A stretch of DNA of 10,952 bases from Acidobacteriota bacterium (GCA_021851465.1 JAJZDL010000090.1:1-10952); one strand, 5' to 3'. Positions 1-7,020 are shown, counted from the stretch's first letter. Notes: generated by a model not told the origin, from the letters alone. A program made the numbers and translations.

Positions 1-74
1 TCGTCGAATGGTTGCGCAGCTACTCAGCCTGAGGCGGATGCACCTCCCGCCTTCGACTGCAATCCTGTCACGGG

Positions 75-117
75 TTGTCATTCTGCCCCTGAGCTTGTCG
101 AAGGGGAAGAATCCCCG
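75..117. repeat. Palindromic dispersed intergenic element downstream of argS
   Basis: The element begins TTGTCATTCTG (75-85) and ends GAAGAATCCCCG (106-117). Its arms ATTCTGCCCCT (80-90) and AGGGGAAGAAT (102-112) are inverted repeats matching at 10 of 11 positions around an 11-base centre. A second, mutually exclusive hairpin is possible, GGGGA/TCCCC at 103-107 and 112-116. The same ends recur at 10279-10310 with a different centre, so this is a family of mobile or amplified REP-like sequences rather than a chance palindrome. It sits about 50 bases past the argS stop codon and could act as an RNA-stabilising or transcription-terminating stem, but there is no T tract. The rest of bases 1-166 shows nothing I can assign. 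Confidence 0.7.
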
Positions 118-166
118 CGTCTTTCTGCCCGCGCAGCGGTCGCCGCCATTGGCTGGTATGCTCTCG

Positions 167-2212
167 CTACATCACCGCAGGCACTTCGATGCCAAGGTAG
201 CCCAGCGCGCGCACCATCTCGCGGCGCGCCACCGCCGCCGTCGCCAGCAACAGAGCGCGTCGAGTTGGGTCGGCCTCACTGAGGATGTGGTAACGGTGAT
301 AAAAATTGTTGAACTGCTGCGCCAACTGGAACGCATAGCGCGCCAGGTGCGCGGGCTCCGCCGTGGCGATGGCCTGCTCGATCGTCGCCGTCAGCCGCGA
401 GGCAAGCAGCCACGTCTCCCACAGGCTCGTGCCCTCTTCGCCGGCGAGAACGGATAGATCCAGCCCCGCAACGGCGTCCAGCGCGGCCTCCTCCGTCGTC
501 TCCGCCTTGCGAAAGATGTTGGCTGCGCGCACGATGGCGTATTGGATGTATGGCCCCGTCTCGCCCTCGAAGCTGAGCGCGTCCTTGAAGTCGAAGGCGA
601 TCACCGTGTTGCGCGTAAAGCGCAGCATAAAGTAGCGCAGCGCGCCCACCGCAATCTGCGTGGCGATCCGTGCGCGGTCCGCATCGGACAGCTCGGGATG
701 GCGCGCATCCACCTCAGCCTGCGCTGCGGCCACCAGCTTGTCCAGCAGGTCGTCGGCCTTCACGCCATGCCCCTTGCGCCCGCTGACCTCGATGAACGGT
801 CGCGCCTCGTCCTCCTCGCTCAGCGTGTAGCCGAGCTCTGCCGCGCAGCGCGGCGTCATCGCCACCATCTCGTAGCTGAAGTGCGTGTAGCGGTCTGCCG
901 CGTCTGTAAACCCCATCCCGCGCAGCGCGGCAATCACGTTGTTCTGCGGATCGTTCTGCCGCGAGTCGATCACATTGTAGATAGCGTCGGCCCGCCCAAA
1001 CTTCGGCGCATCGGGTTCGCTCGTTCCAGCCGCCGAGATCCAGCAGGTGTGCATCGCGTACTCATGGAATCGCGCGTAGCCGAAGTCCTTGCCCGGCAGC
1101 AGGCCGAACTTCCACAGGTGGTACGCGATGTCCTTGCCGACATACGTTACCGTCCCATTCGAGCGCACGATCACCTTCGCGTCTTCGTCGGGCGCGCCAG
1201 TTCCCTGCTCCGCTTCGGGTGCATCGTTCCCCGCTCGACGCATCACCAGGCAACCCTTGTTCTTGCCCTCGGTCTCCATATAAAGCACGCCGCGCTCGAT
1301 CATCAGCGCACGCGCCGCGTCCCAGAAGTGCAGGCCCAGGATCTCACTCTCGCGCGGCAGAAAATCGTACTCGATCCCCAGCCGCTGCATCGTCTCAAGG
1401 TGTCGTCGCAGAACGGCGGTAGAGGTCAGTTCGGCAATGGCCGCCGTCTCGTTGTTGCCGGCCTCCAGCGCGTGCAGCGTGTCCAGCCGGATCTGCTTGC
1501 GCCGCGCCAGTTCAATCGGTGTGGGCGGCGTCGCATCGTCGTCTCCGGTGCCGCCGTACCACTGGCTCACCCGCGCATACAGGTCCCAGCAGTAGAAGTC
1601 GATTCGCTCTCCGCGGTCCTTCAGCGATGCGAGCAGCGCGCGCGTCGTATCCAGCGTGCGTCCCTCCAGGTGCACCAGCCCCACCACAACATCTGCAACC
1701 TGCACGCCCGTGTTGTCGATGTAGTTCTGCACGCCGACAATCGCACCGCGCCCTCGCAGCAGCCGGACGAATGTATCGCCGAGGATTGCGTTGCGCAGGT
1801 GCCCAATATGCGCGGCTTTATTGGGATTGATGCTGGTGTGCTCCACAAGGTAGTAGTTTTGGTCGCGCAAAGGGACAGTGTAGAGACCGCCGATTTCAAC
1901 GCCTTTGTCCTGCGTAACAACCTCGCGTACAAACGCTGCTCTGTCGAGCTTGATATTCAAATAGCCCGCCCCGGCAACTTCGATTGCGGCGATGCCTTGG
2001 AGTCCAACAATCTCTTTCCGGAGTTCTTCGGCTATGGTGCGGGGCGCCTTGCGGAGTTGCTTGGCCAGTTCAAAGGCGATGGGAAGCGCAAACTCTCCAA
2101 GCGCGATCTTCGGCGGCTGTTCTATCGCCATCCGCTCCAGGACGATGCCATACTTCGCTTTGAGTACAGCGTCGATGCTGCTCTTTAGATACTGCTGCAT
2201 TGTGCGATACAT
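167..2212 (-). CDS. argS: Arginyl-tRNA synthetase (class I)
   Basis: This cytoplasmic enzyme charges tRNA-Arg with arginine using ATP and is essential for translation. The 681-residue product has the ArgRS N-terminal additional domain (about 1-95), then the class I catalytic core with the HIGH motif intact at 135-138 in the context SINPNKAAHIGH. GKDIAYHLWKFG follows at 359-370. The KMSKS region is replaced by VSGRKGHGVKADDLLD (476-491), as is normal for many ArgRS proteins, which often lack a canonical KMSKS lysine pair. The C-terminal DALR anticodon-binding domain starts near PYIQYAIVRAANIF (554-567) and ends FNNFYHRYHIL...LGYLGIEVP. At 681 residues it is about 100 longer than the E. coli enzyme, with extra length around 185-260 and 325-345. 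I use ATG 2212; the in-frame ATG at 2200 (residue 5) is an alternative, and neither has a clear ribosome-binding site. It lies 79 bases downstream of the GtrA gene and may be co-transcribed with it. Confidence 0.98.
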   Translation of the reverse strand: MYRTMQQYLKSSIDAVLKAKYGIVLERMAIEQPPKIALGEFALPIAFELAKQLRKAPRTIAEELRKEIVGLQGIAAIEVAGAGYLNIKLDRAAFVREVVTQDKGVEIGGLYTVPLRDQNYYLVEHTSINPNKAAHIGHLRNAILGDTFVRLLRGRGAIVGVQNYIDNTGVQVADVVVGLVHLEGRTLDTTRALLASLKDRGERIDFYCWDLYARVSQWYGGTGDDDATPPTPIELARRKQIRLDTLHALEAGNNETAAIAELTSTAVLRRHLETMQRLGIEYDFLPRESEILGLHFWDAARALMIERGVLYMETEGKNKGCLVMRRAGNDAPEAEQGTGAPDEDAKVIVRSNGTVTYVGKDIAYHLWKFGLLPGKDFGYARFHEYAMHTCWISAAGTSEPDAPKFGRADAIYNVIDSRQNDPQNNVIAALRGMGFTDAADRYTHFSYEMVAMTPRCAAELGYTLSEEDEARPFIEVSGRKGHGVKADDLLDKLVAAAQAEVDARHPELSDADRARIATQIAVGALRYFMLRFTRNTVIAFDFKDALSFEGETGPYIQYAIVRAANIFRKAETTEEAALDAVAGLDLSVLAGEEGTSLWETWLLASRLTATIEQAIATAEPAHLARYAFQLAQQFNNFYHRYHILSEADPTRRALLLATAAVARREMVRALGYLGIEVPAVM

Positions 2213-2291
2213 GCGTGTGGTGTTGTCCCATTCGTAAAAAGTGAGCGTGGCTTACAGTCTACCCGTAGCGCAGTGTGAACACAGCGAAGGC

Positions 2292-2801
2292 CTATCGCCT
2301 GAAGGAGAACTTCTTGTGCGCAAAGTAGCTGTACACGGCAATAAGAACCGAGTTCACCACGCCCGCCAGAAACGGCGCGTAGGCCCGCAGCGGCGCGACG
2401 TGCAGAAAGATGCCGGTCGCAATCGGCAGGATGACCAACTCTGCCGGGGTGCTCACGCCGTAGACTGCAAAGCAGCGCAGCCACTCCTTCAAATAGTTGC
2501 CATGGGTGCGGAAGACGAAGTGCTTGTAGCACAGGAACGCCACCGTAATGCAGATCGGCTTCGCGGTAATCGAGGCAACGTCTGCGATCAACGGCTTGCC
2601 GAGGTGCGGCAGCAGGTGGCTGTAAAAAATCACGCACACAGAGTAGAAAGCAAGCGAGAAGAGCGTGTTCGACACGCCAACCAGAAGAAAGCGGATCACC
2701 TCGCCCGCAGGCAGCGCGCGGCGGATGGCGGCGAACGGGCCGTGAGCCTTCGGGTCGGGCGGCGCGCCGTCCGAGAGCAATGAATGGGAGGGTTGAGGCA
2801 T
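2292..2801 (-). CDS. GtrA-family four-helix membrane protein
   Basis: The 169-residue product has a hydrophilic Pro-rich N-terminus (1-30) followed by four predicted transmembrane segments at about 36-60, 72-92, 107-135 and 140-160. RFLLVGVSNTLFSL (37-50) at the first helix and YSYFAHKKFSFR (157-168) at the C-terminus match the two conserved ends of the GtrA-like family. Members are inner-membrane proteins thought to help move or flip polyprenyl-phosphate-linked sugars for cell-surface polysaccharide or O-antigen modification; the sugar and partner enzyme here are unknown. No glycosyltransferase of the usual GtrB type is adjacent, so it is an orphan in this window. Start ATG 2801 is chosen for ORF integrity; the upstream GAAGATGG is only a weak ribosome-binding site. 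It probably shares a transcript with argS, which begins 79 bases downstream, though the pairing has no obvious functional logic. Confidence 0.9.
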   Translation of the reverse strand: MPQPSHSLLSDGAPPDPKAHGPFAAIRRALPAGEVIRFLLVGVSNTLFSLAFYSVCVIFYSHLLPHLGKPLIADVASITAKPICITVAFLCYKHFVFRTHGNYLKEWLRCFAVYGVSTPAELVILPIATGIFLHVAPLRAYAPFLAGVVNSVLIAVYSYFAHKKFSFRR

Positions 2802-2910
2802 CCATCTTCGATTGTATCTGCGCCCGCCCTCTGCCGCTCAGGCTCCCACTGCTTTTGCGGCTCTCGCCTGACCTTCTGCATCGATCGCCCTCTGCCGATC
2901 AGGCGGTCGC

Positions 2911-3198
2911 CTATGCACTCAGGGAGACGAAGACGCTGCGGAACTCCTCTTCCCCCCGCGTCTGGTCTCGCCGCCGTTCGCGCTCGCCTTGCGCATAAGC
3001 CGCAACGCGAGCGACCGCGTCCTCGCCGTCGCTCGCGGCAAAGGATGTCGGCCTGCGGCGCACAACTGCGTCGGCCCGCCGCGCAGCCTGCGCCCGCTGC
3101 ATCGCCTGCGTGGAATGAAATGACGCGGACTGCGCTCTCGGTACACCTTGTATGTGCATCGTAGCCCTCTGCCGGCCAATGCCGCCGAAACGCTCCAT
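2911..3198 (-). CDS. Doubtful small hypothetical protein, 95 residues
   Basis: The ORF is complete from ATG 3198 to TAG. I recognise no family. The product is rich in Arg, Ala and Glu, and its second half (from about residue 50) is charged and helix-like, ending EEEFRSVFVSLSA. By hand count roughly 72 percent of its codons end in G or C, higher than expected from random DNA of this composition but less extreme than the certain genes nearby, so coding potential is weak. No ribosome-binding site precedes the ATG. Other overlapping frames on both strands are also open, typical of GC-rich non-coding DNA. It could be a remnant of a once larger gene, a lineage-specific small protein, or no gene at all. 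Confidence 0.22.
   Translation of the reverse strand: MERFGGIGRQRATMHIQGVPRAQSASFHSTQAMQRAQAARRADAVVRRRPTSFAASDGEDAVARVAAYAQGERERRRDQTRGEEEFRSVFVSLSA
2981..3013. repeat. Near-perfect inverted repeat (hairpin) in divergent intergenic region
   Basis: CGCTCGCCTTGCG (2981-2993) and CGCAACGCGAGCG (3001-3013) pair over 13 positions with one C-C mismatch around the 7-base loop CATAAGC. No T tract follows on either strand. Both confident flanking genes point away from it, so it is not a terminator for either; it could be a protein-binding palindrome, a REP-like unit, or part of a decayed gene. Confidence 0.55.
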
Positions 3199-3443
3199 CC
3201 GTGTATCTGCAATCGAAGGGCCATCGTCCCTCCGTCAAAGATAAGAGCGCTCTGACCCGTGCCGAAACGCTCTGCATCATCCGCCGCGCCCCAAACCTTC
3301 GCGGAGACTCCCACTCGCGCAGCGCACAATCTCATCGGCCATATTCATTTCACCCCGATCGGTGCGCCATCCCTGACGCCCCAAAGCTGTACCGGTGCCG
3401 CCGCCATGCACGCGACAACCACCCCTCACGCCGTTAGCATGGA

Positions 3444-5159
3444 ATGTGTAACGCAAAGCTCCGGCCAGTCTGGCCGCGGCAGATGGGGTGGCAGTCGTTG
3501 GCAACATGGATCGCAGAGGTTGAACCGCAGGATCTCTCCCCACGGGCCGCGCGCGGCCCATACGCAGAGCGCGGCCCGCACCGCCGTGAGCACGGCTTCG
3601 GCGCGCTGATGGCCGCGGCCCTCACGCTCTTCGCCCTTGCAATCGATGGCTACCACCCCAGTGCCGACGACGGCGGCCTGTACCTCGCCGGCGTCAAGCG
3701 CCTGCTCGACCCCACGCTCTACCCCCACACGACCGCCTTCGTGCTGGAGCCGATGCGCCTCTCGCTCTTCGCGCCCACGGTCGCAGCCCTGGTGCGTCTC
3801 CTGCCTATGTCGCCAGCCGCAATGCTGCACCGCGGCCTTCCCGCCGTGCTGCTCGCGCTGCATCTGGCCAGCATCTGGGCAACGCTCTTCGCCGCGTGGA
3901 TGCTGGCCATACGATGCTGGACGTTGCGCCCAGCGCGCATTGGAGCTGTAGTCCTTTTGGCCTGTTGGCTCGCCCTCCCTGTAGCCGGAACGGCGTTGCA
4001 ACTGATGGACCCGTATGCCACGGCGCGCAGCTTCTCCACGCCCGCAATGGTGCTGGCGCTGGTCGGCGCACTCGACATGTCAACCCGCGGCGTCCCGAGC
4101 ACAGCAAAGCAACGGCGCAACGGACTCCTGCTCTGGGCCGTCGGCATTCTGCTCGCAGCCGCGATGCATCCCCTGATGGCCGCCTACGCCCTCGCCGCAA
4201 CGCTCATGCTCTTCTGCGCCCGCACGCCCAATCGCTCCATGCGCCTGTGGGCAACCGCGTCGCTGGCCGCGACGGCCCTCGGCATCGCAGCCTCTCTGCA
4301 ATCGTTCGCGCCACCGGAGAGCGCACAGTACATCCGCGCCGCCTTGACCCGTACCTACTGGTTCCCCGCCCAGTGGCGTTGGTACGAGCTGCTGGGCCTC
4401 GCCGCGCCGCTCGCAATCCTTGCCCTGGAGGCGGGGCGCGAACCCGCTCCATCCAACCCGCCCCGCTACGAAAACGTTGACGCGAGACGGGCACTGGCGC
4501 GCATGGCAATCGCAATGGGCTCGACGGCCTGGCTCGTTGCACTGCTCTTTGCGCACGCGACAGCCTCCACGCATCTAGTGGCGCGGTTGCAGCCGTTGCG
4601 TGCCTTTCATGTCGTCTACTTTGTCCTTGTGCTTCTGCTCGGCGCCCGGCTGGGTGAACGCGTCCTGCAACGCAGCGCCGTTCGATGGGGCGCAGCGATG
4701 CTGCTGCTGGGCAGCACAATGTTGGCAGCCGAGCGCGCAGAGTTTCGCCACTCCAACCACATCGAGCTTCCCCGTGTCGCCCCGCGCAACCAATGGGTGC
4801 AGGCATTCCTGTGGGTCCGCCACAACACGCCGAAGGACGCGCTCTTTGCCCTCGACGCGGACTACATCAATGCGCCCGGTGAGGACGCACAGTGCTTCCG
4901 TGCCATCGCCGAACGCAGCTCGCTGCCCGACTACTCCAAGGACGGCGGAGAGGCATCCATCGCGCCGCAACTCGCCCTCGCCTGGGCTGCGGGAGAGGCC
5001 GCACAGCAAGGCCTCAGCGCGCCAAGCACGACCGACACACAACGCCTCGCCGCTCTCCGCCCACTCGGCGTCGACTGGCTGCTGCTGCAAGCGACCGCTT
5101 CTACCCAACTCGACTGCCCATTCGCCAACTCGGCGGTCAAGGTATGTCGCCTTCGATAG
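3444..5159 (+). CDS. Multipass membrane protein with C-terminal soluble domain, function unknown
   Basis: The 571-residue product has a short charged N-terminus (1-52), then around ten hydrophobic segments between about 54 and 430, and a hydrophilic C-terminal domain of about 140 residues (431-571), probably periplasmic. The overall plan, an acidic DD pair (75-76) just after the first helix in HPSADDGGLYLAG, and WVRHNTPKDALFALDADY (457-474) opening the soluble domain, resemble the GT-C class of membrane glycosyltransferases that use lipid-linked sugars. That is a structural analogy only; I do not recognise a named family. Cysteines occur in the C-terminal domain (484, 558, 568) and could form a disulphide. 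Start choice is uncertain: ATG 3444, ATG 3483 (residue 14) and ATG 3609 (residue 56) all lack a good ribosome-binding site. The gene stands alone, with more than 500 bases of non-coding DNA on each side. Confidence 0.85.
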   Translation: MCNAKLRPVWPRQMGWQSLATWIAEVEPQDLSPRAARGPYAERGPHRREHGFGALMAAALTLFALAIDGYHPSADDGGLYLAGVKRLLDPTLYPHTTAFVLEPMRLSLFAPTVAALVRLLPMSPAAMLHRGLPAVLLALHLASIWATLFAAWMLAIRCWTLRPARIGAVVLLACWLALPVAGTALQLMDPYATARSFSTPAMVLALVGALDMSTRGVPSTAKQRRNGLLLWAVGILLAAAMHPLMAAYALAATLMLFCARTPNRSMRLWATASLAATALGIAASLQSFAPPESAQYIRAALTRTYWFPAQWRWYELLGLAAPLAILALEAGREPAPSNPPRYENVDARRALARMAIAMGSTAWLVALLFAHATASTHLVARLQPLRAFHVVYFVLVLLLGARLGERVLQRSAVRWGAAMLLLGSTMLAAERAEFRHSNHIELPRVAPRNQWVQAFLWVRHNTPKDALFALDADYINAPGEDAQCFRAIAERSSLPDYSKDGGEASIAPQLALAWAAGEAAQQGLSAPSTTDTQRLAALRPLGVDWLLLQATASTQLDCPFANSAVKVCRLR

Positions 5160-5269
5160 CTCTCCGCCGCATCGAGCCGCGAAGAGATCGCTCGGCAATA
5201 CATCCCCTCTGCGACCGCTCAAGCCAAACTTTTTCCACAGACTTCGCCAAAATGTTGTTTGGTTTGCGA

Positions 5270-5303
5270 CAAAGCATACATTTCTTGTCCAAATCCATAC
5301 ATT
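5270..5303 (+). promoter_or_regulatory. Candidate enhancer-binding-protein site (two direct repeats 21 bp apart)
   Basis: CATACATT occurs at 5275-5282 and again at 5296-5303, exactly 21 bp or two helical turns apart. Each copy is preceded by CAAA, at 5270 and 5290. Just upstream are two short inverted repeats, CCAAA/TTTGG at 5247-5262 and TTTG-CGA-CAAA at 5263-5273. The block lies about 90 to 125 bases before the -24 element of the sigma-54 promoter, the usual distance for an upstream activating sequence. The motif does not resemble the NtrC consensus, so the activator is unknown. Its role is an inference from position and spacing. Confidence 0.4.
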
Positions 5304-5393
5304 ATTTCGACCAATTGTAGGCTTCGATACACCATTTGCCTCCTTCCTCTGCCAACTGCGCTGATTGCAAAGGTATAGACCAGCAATCGACTT

Positions 5394-5409
5394 TGGCACG
5401 ACGATTGCT
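5394..5409 (+). promoter_or_regulatory. Sigma-54 (RpoN) -24/-12 promoter
   Basis: The bases TGGCACGACGATTGCT match the sigma-54 consensus TGGCACR-N4-TTGCW at every defined position. The invariant GG is at 5395-5396 and the invariant GC at 5407-5408, with the required 10 bases between. Transcription would start near 5420 and run rightward into the outer-membrane barrel gene, leaving a leader of over 300 bases. Such promoters need an AAA+ enhancer-binding activator and are typical of nitrogen, amine and other regulated uptake genes. The transcription start is predicted from spacing only. Confidence 0.75.
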
Positions 5410-5559
5410 TCTATCAGGGCAACTGCTGGAAATCATCAAGGTTCACAACAGAACCACACCCATGGTTCCGCAGCGGCTCTGCGTCGATGCGCAACTACGG
5501 CAACAACGCTAGAGATGAACGATCGATACATAGCCATGCCGAACAGGGGAGGAAACAGA

Positions 5560-5616
5560 GTGCGTTCCGAGAAGACCTTCCTTCCCTTTACGCACAATTT
5601 ACGCGCAACAAGATAG
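5560..5616 (+). CDS. Possible 18-residue leader peptide
   Basis: A GTG start at 5560 follows AGGGGAGGA (5545-5553) by six bases, one of the best ribosome-binding sites in the window. The ORF encodes MRSEKTFLPFTHNLRATR and ends at TAG. It lies inside the predicted leader of the sigma-54 transcript, 183 bases ahead of the annotated start of the barrel gene. The peptide matches no family I know and has no codon run typical of an attenuator. It could be a regulatory leader peptide, or a purine-rich stretch that merely resembles a ribosome-binding site. Confidence 0.25.
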   Translation: MRSEKTFLPFTHNLRATR

Positions 5617-5799
5617 AACTCAATACGTTGGCTTATTGACTTCCACTTCAGGTCTCAGATTCGGACTCAAACCGCTTCCTTCGTCGAGACTGACTGAACC
5701 CTGACATAGCCCTGCATCGAGTATTCGATCGCGGATGAAAGAGAGCCTGCCATTATTACTCCGACAAACATCCATCGCTTCGCTCGCTTCGTTGTCGCC

Positions 5800-7020
5800 T
5801 TGGCCCTCCTCACAACTTTCACGGCCGCGTCGTATGCCGCCAGCGACTTCTCAAGTTCCGCTGCGCTGGCGGACGCGCAGGACGCGCAAGCCACGACTCC
5901 GGCAGCCGCTCCCGCGGCCGCTCCCGCGCCACTCTCCACCTTTGTTCTTACAGGCCCGCTGCAATGGCTGCCGCCGGCGATCTTCGATGCCGGGCCGTTG
6001 GGCAAGCTCTCCGTCAACGCCATCATGACCGGCTTCGCCCAGTTTCAGGACAACTCCGTCTCCCCAGACCATGAGTCGCAGGCCACTCTGAGCAACGGCC
6101 AGGTCTTCATTCAGAAGCCGGACGGAAAGGTACAGTACTACATCCAGGCCGGCGTTTATACCATGCCGACACTTGGCGTTCCGTTTGTCAACGCCCAGAA
6201 CACCGTGAACAATTTCTTCGGCCCTGTTCCAGTCGCCTTTCTGAAGGTGTTGGCAGGAAAGACGACATCGTTTGAGATCGGTTCGCTGCCGACGCTGATG
6301 GGTGCCGAGTCCACCTTCACCTACCAGAACTTCAACATCGAGCGCGGCATCGTCTGGAACCAGGAGAACGCCATCAGCCGCGGCGTCCAGGTGAACCAGA
6401 CGCTGGGCAAATACCTCTCCGCATCGGTCAGTTGGAACGACGGTTACTACTCCAACCGCTACTCATGGCTCTCCGGCTCGCTGACCTTTACAAAGGGGCC
6501 GCATACCCTGGTCTACGACGGGATGGGGAACCTAGGGCAGACCGCCTATCAGACGACGGCCACGCCGGTGCAGAACAATGGATATATGCACGCGTTGATC
6601 TATACCTACACCAAGGGCCCATGGATCGTCTCTCCGTACTTCCAGTACAGCAAACTGCCAACCAACCTGAGCGTGGGCGTTCCCACGGCCACATCGTCAA
6701 CTGGCGGCGCAGTCAATGTCAGCTACGCATTCAAGGACGGCTTCTCCCTTCCGGTGCGCTGGGAGTACCTGACGAGTTCGGGAAGTGCAACCGATGGATC
6801 GATCAACTTGCTGGGCTTTGGAGCGGGCAGCGCCGGCACCACTTTCACTGCGACGCCAACCTACCAAAAAGGTGGCATGTACCTTCGCAGCGATCTTGCG
6901 TGGGTGCACGCAATGAACTCCACTTCGGGAGATGTCTTTGGCCCGACCGGCACAAACCAGAGCCAATTCCGGGCCGCACTTGAATTCGGCTTCATCTTTG
7001 GCAACAACCTAGCTAAATAG
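5800..7020 (+). CDS. Outer-membrane beta-barrel protein, OmpL-like porin (BBP2 type)
   Basis: The product (406 residues from TTG 5800) is rich in alternating polar and aromatic strands, Gly, Thr and Tyr, as in a porin. A stretch near 170-235 (ERGIVWNQENAISRGVQVN and the following GKYLSASVSWNDGYYSNRY) and the closing RAALEFGFIF are typical of the putative beta-barrel porin-2 (OmpL-like) family. An Ala/Pro-rich linker (about 28-45) precedes the barrel. It probably forms a diffusion channel in the outer membrane; the solute is unknown. The start is a problem. The frame is open back to a TAG at 5707 and encodes a good signal peptide, RFARFVVALALLTTFTAA then SYAAS, but most of this lies before TTG 5800 and there is no in-frame ATG or GTG. 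ATT 5755 or ATC 5770 could serve, or a frameshift may separate the gene from ATG 5735. It lies under the sigma-54 promoter and ahead of the permease gene. Confidence 0.85.
   Translation: MALLTTFTAASYAASDFSSSAALADAQDAQATTPAAAPAAAPAPLSTFVLTGPLQWLPPAIFDAGPLGKLSVNAIMTGFAQFQDNSVSPDHESQATLSNGQVFIQKPDGKVQYYIQAGVYTMPTLGVPFVNAQNTVNNFFGPVPVAFLKVLAGKTTSFEIGSLPTLMGAESTFTYQNFNIERGIVWNQENAISRGVQVNQTLGKYLSASVSWNDGYYSNRYSWLSGSLTFTKGPHTLVYDGMGNLGQTAYQTTATPVQNNGYMHALIYTYTKGPWIVSPYFQYSKLPTNLSVGVPTATSSTGGAVNVSYAFKDGFSLPVRWEYLTSSGSATDGSINLLGFGAGSAGTTFTATPTYQKGGMYLRSDLAWVHAMNSTSGDVFGPTGTNQSQFRAALEFGFIFGNNLAK

Larger units (their letters stand above)
2802..3443. other. Long divergent intergenic region with short repeats
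   Basis: This 640-base stretch separates the leftward GtrA gene from the rightward membrane-protein gene. It holds an 18-base direct repeat (2826-2843 and 2887-2904, 17 of 18 identical, starting GCCCTCTGCCG) with a shorter third copy at 3164-3178, and the 12-mer GCCGAAACGCTC near both 3183 and 3260. There is also a strong hairpin at 2981-3013. A doubtful minus-strand ORF (2911-3198) covers its middle. I see no convincing sigma-70 promoter, tRNA or protein family here. The repeats suggest decayed or rearranged intergenic DNA. Confidence 0.5.
5160..5734. other. AT-richer regulatory intergenic region upstream of the barrel gene
   Basis: This stretch is visibly richer in A and T than its surroundings, mostly between 5225 and 5340. 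It contains candidate activator repeats (5270-5303), a consensus sigma-54 promoter (5394-5409) and a possible 18-codon leader ORF (5560-5616). The first 60 bases after the membrane-protein gene show no convincing terminator. A TTGACT hexamer at 5636 lacks a matching -10. Confidence 0.6.

Noticed and set aside
8..457. A 149-codon plus-strand frame at the left edge
   Set aside because: It runs through the dispersed repeat and into the antisense of argS; composition is Arg-rich and non-protein-like.
476..491. Loss of function in ArgRS because KMSKS is not canonical (residue numbers of ArgRS)
   Set aside because: Many functional ArgRS proteins lack canonical KMSKS; the rest of the enzyme is intact.
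542..2188. A 548-codon open frame on the plus strand, opposite argS
   Set aside because: It is the antisense shadow of a certain gene in GC-rich DNA; its translation is rich in Arg and His with no domain, and argS motifs fix the real strand.
2784..3164. A 126-codon plus-strand frame in the divergent intergenic region
   Set aside because: It starts inside the GtrA coding end, has no ribosome-binding site, and its Ser/Pro/Arg-rich product looks like translated non-coding DNA.
3486..3500. TGGCAGTCGTTGGCAA as another sigma-54 site
   Set aside because: Only nine bases separate GG and GC rather than ten, and it lies inside a coding region.
5636..5664. TTGACT as a sigma-70 -35 box before the barrel gene
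   Set aside because: The bases at 17-18 spacing (ATTCGG or TTCGGA) do not resemble a -10 element.
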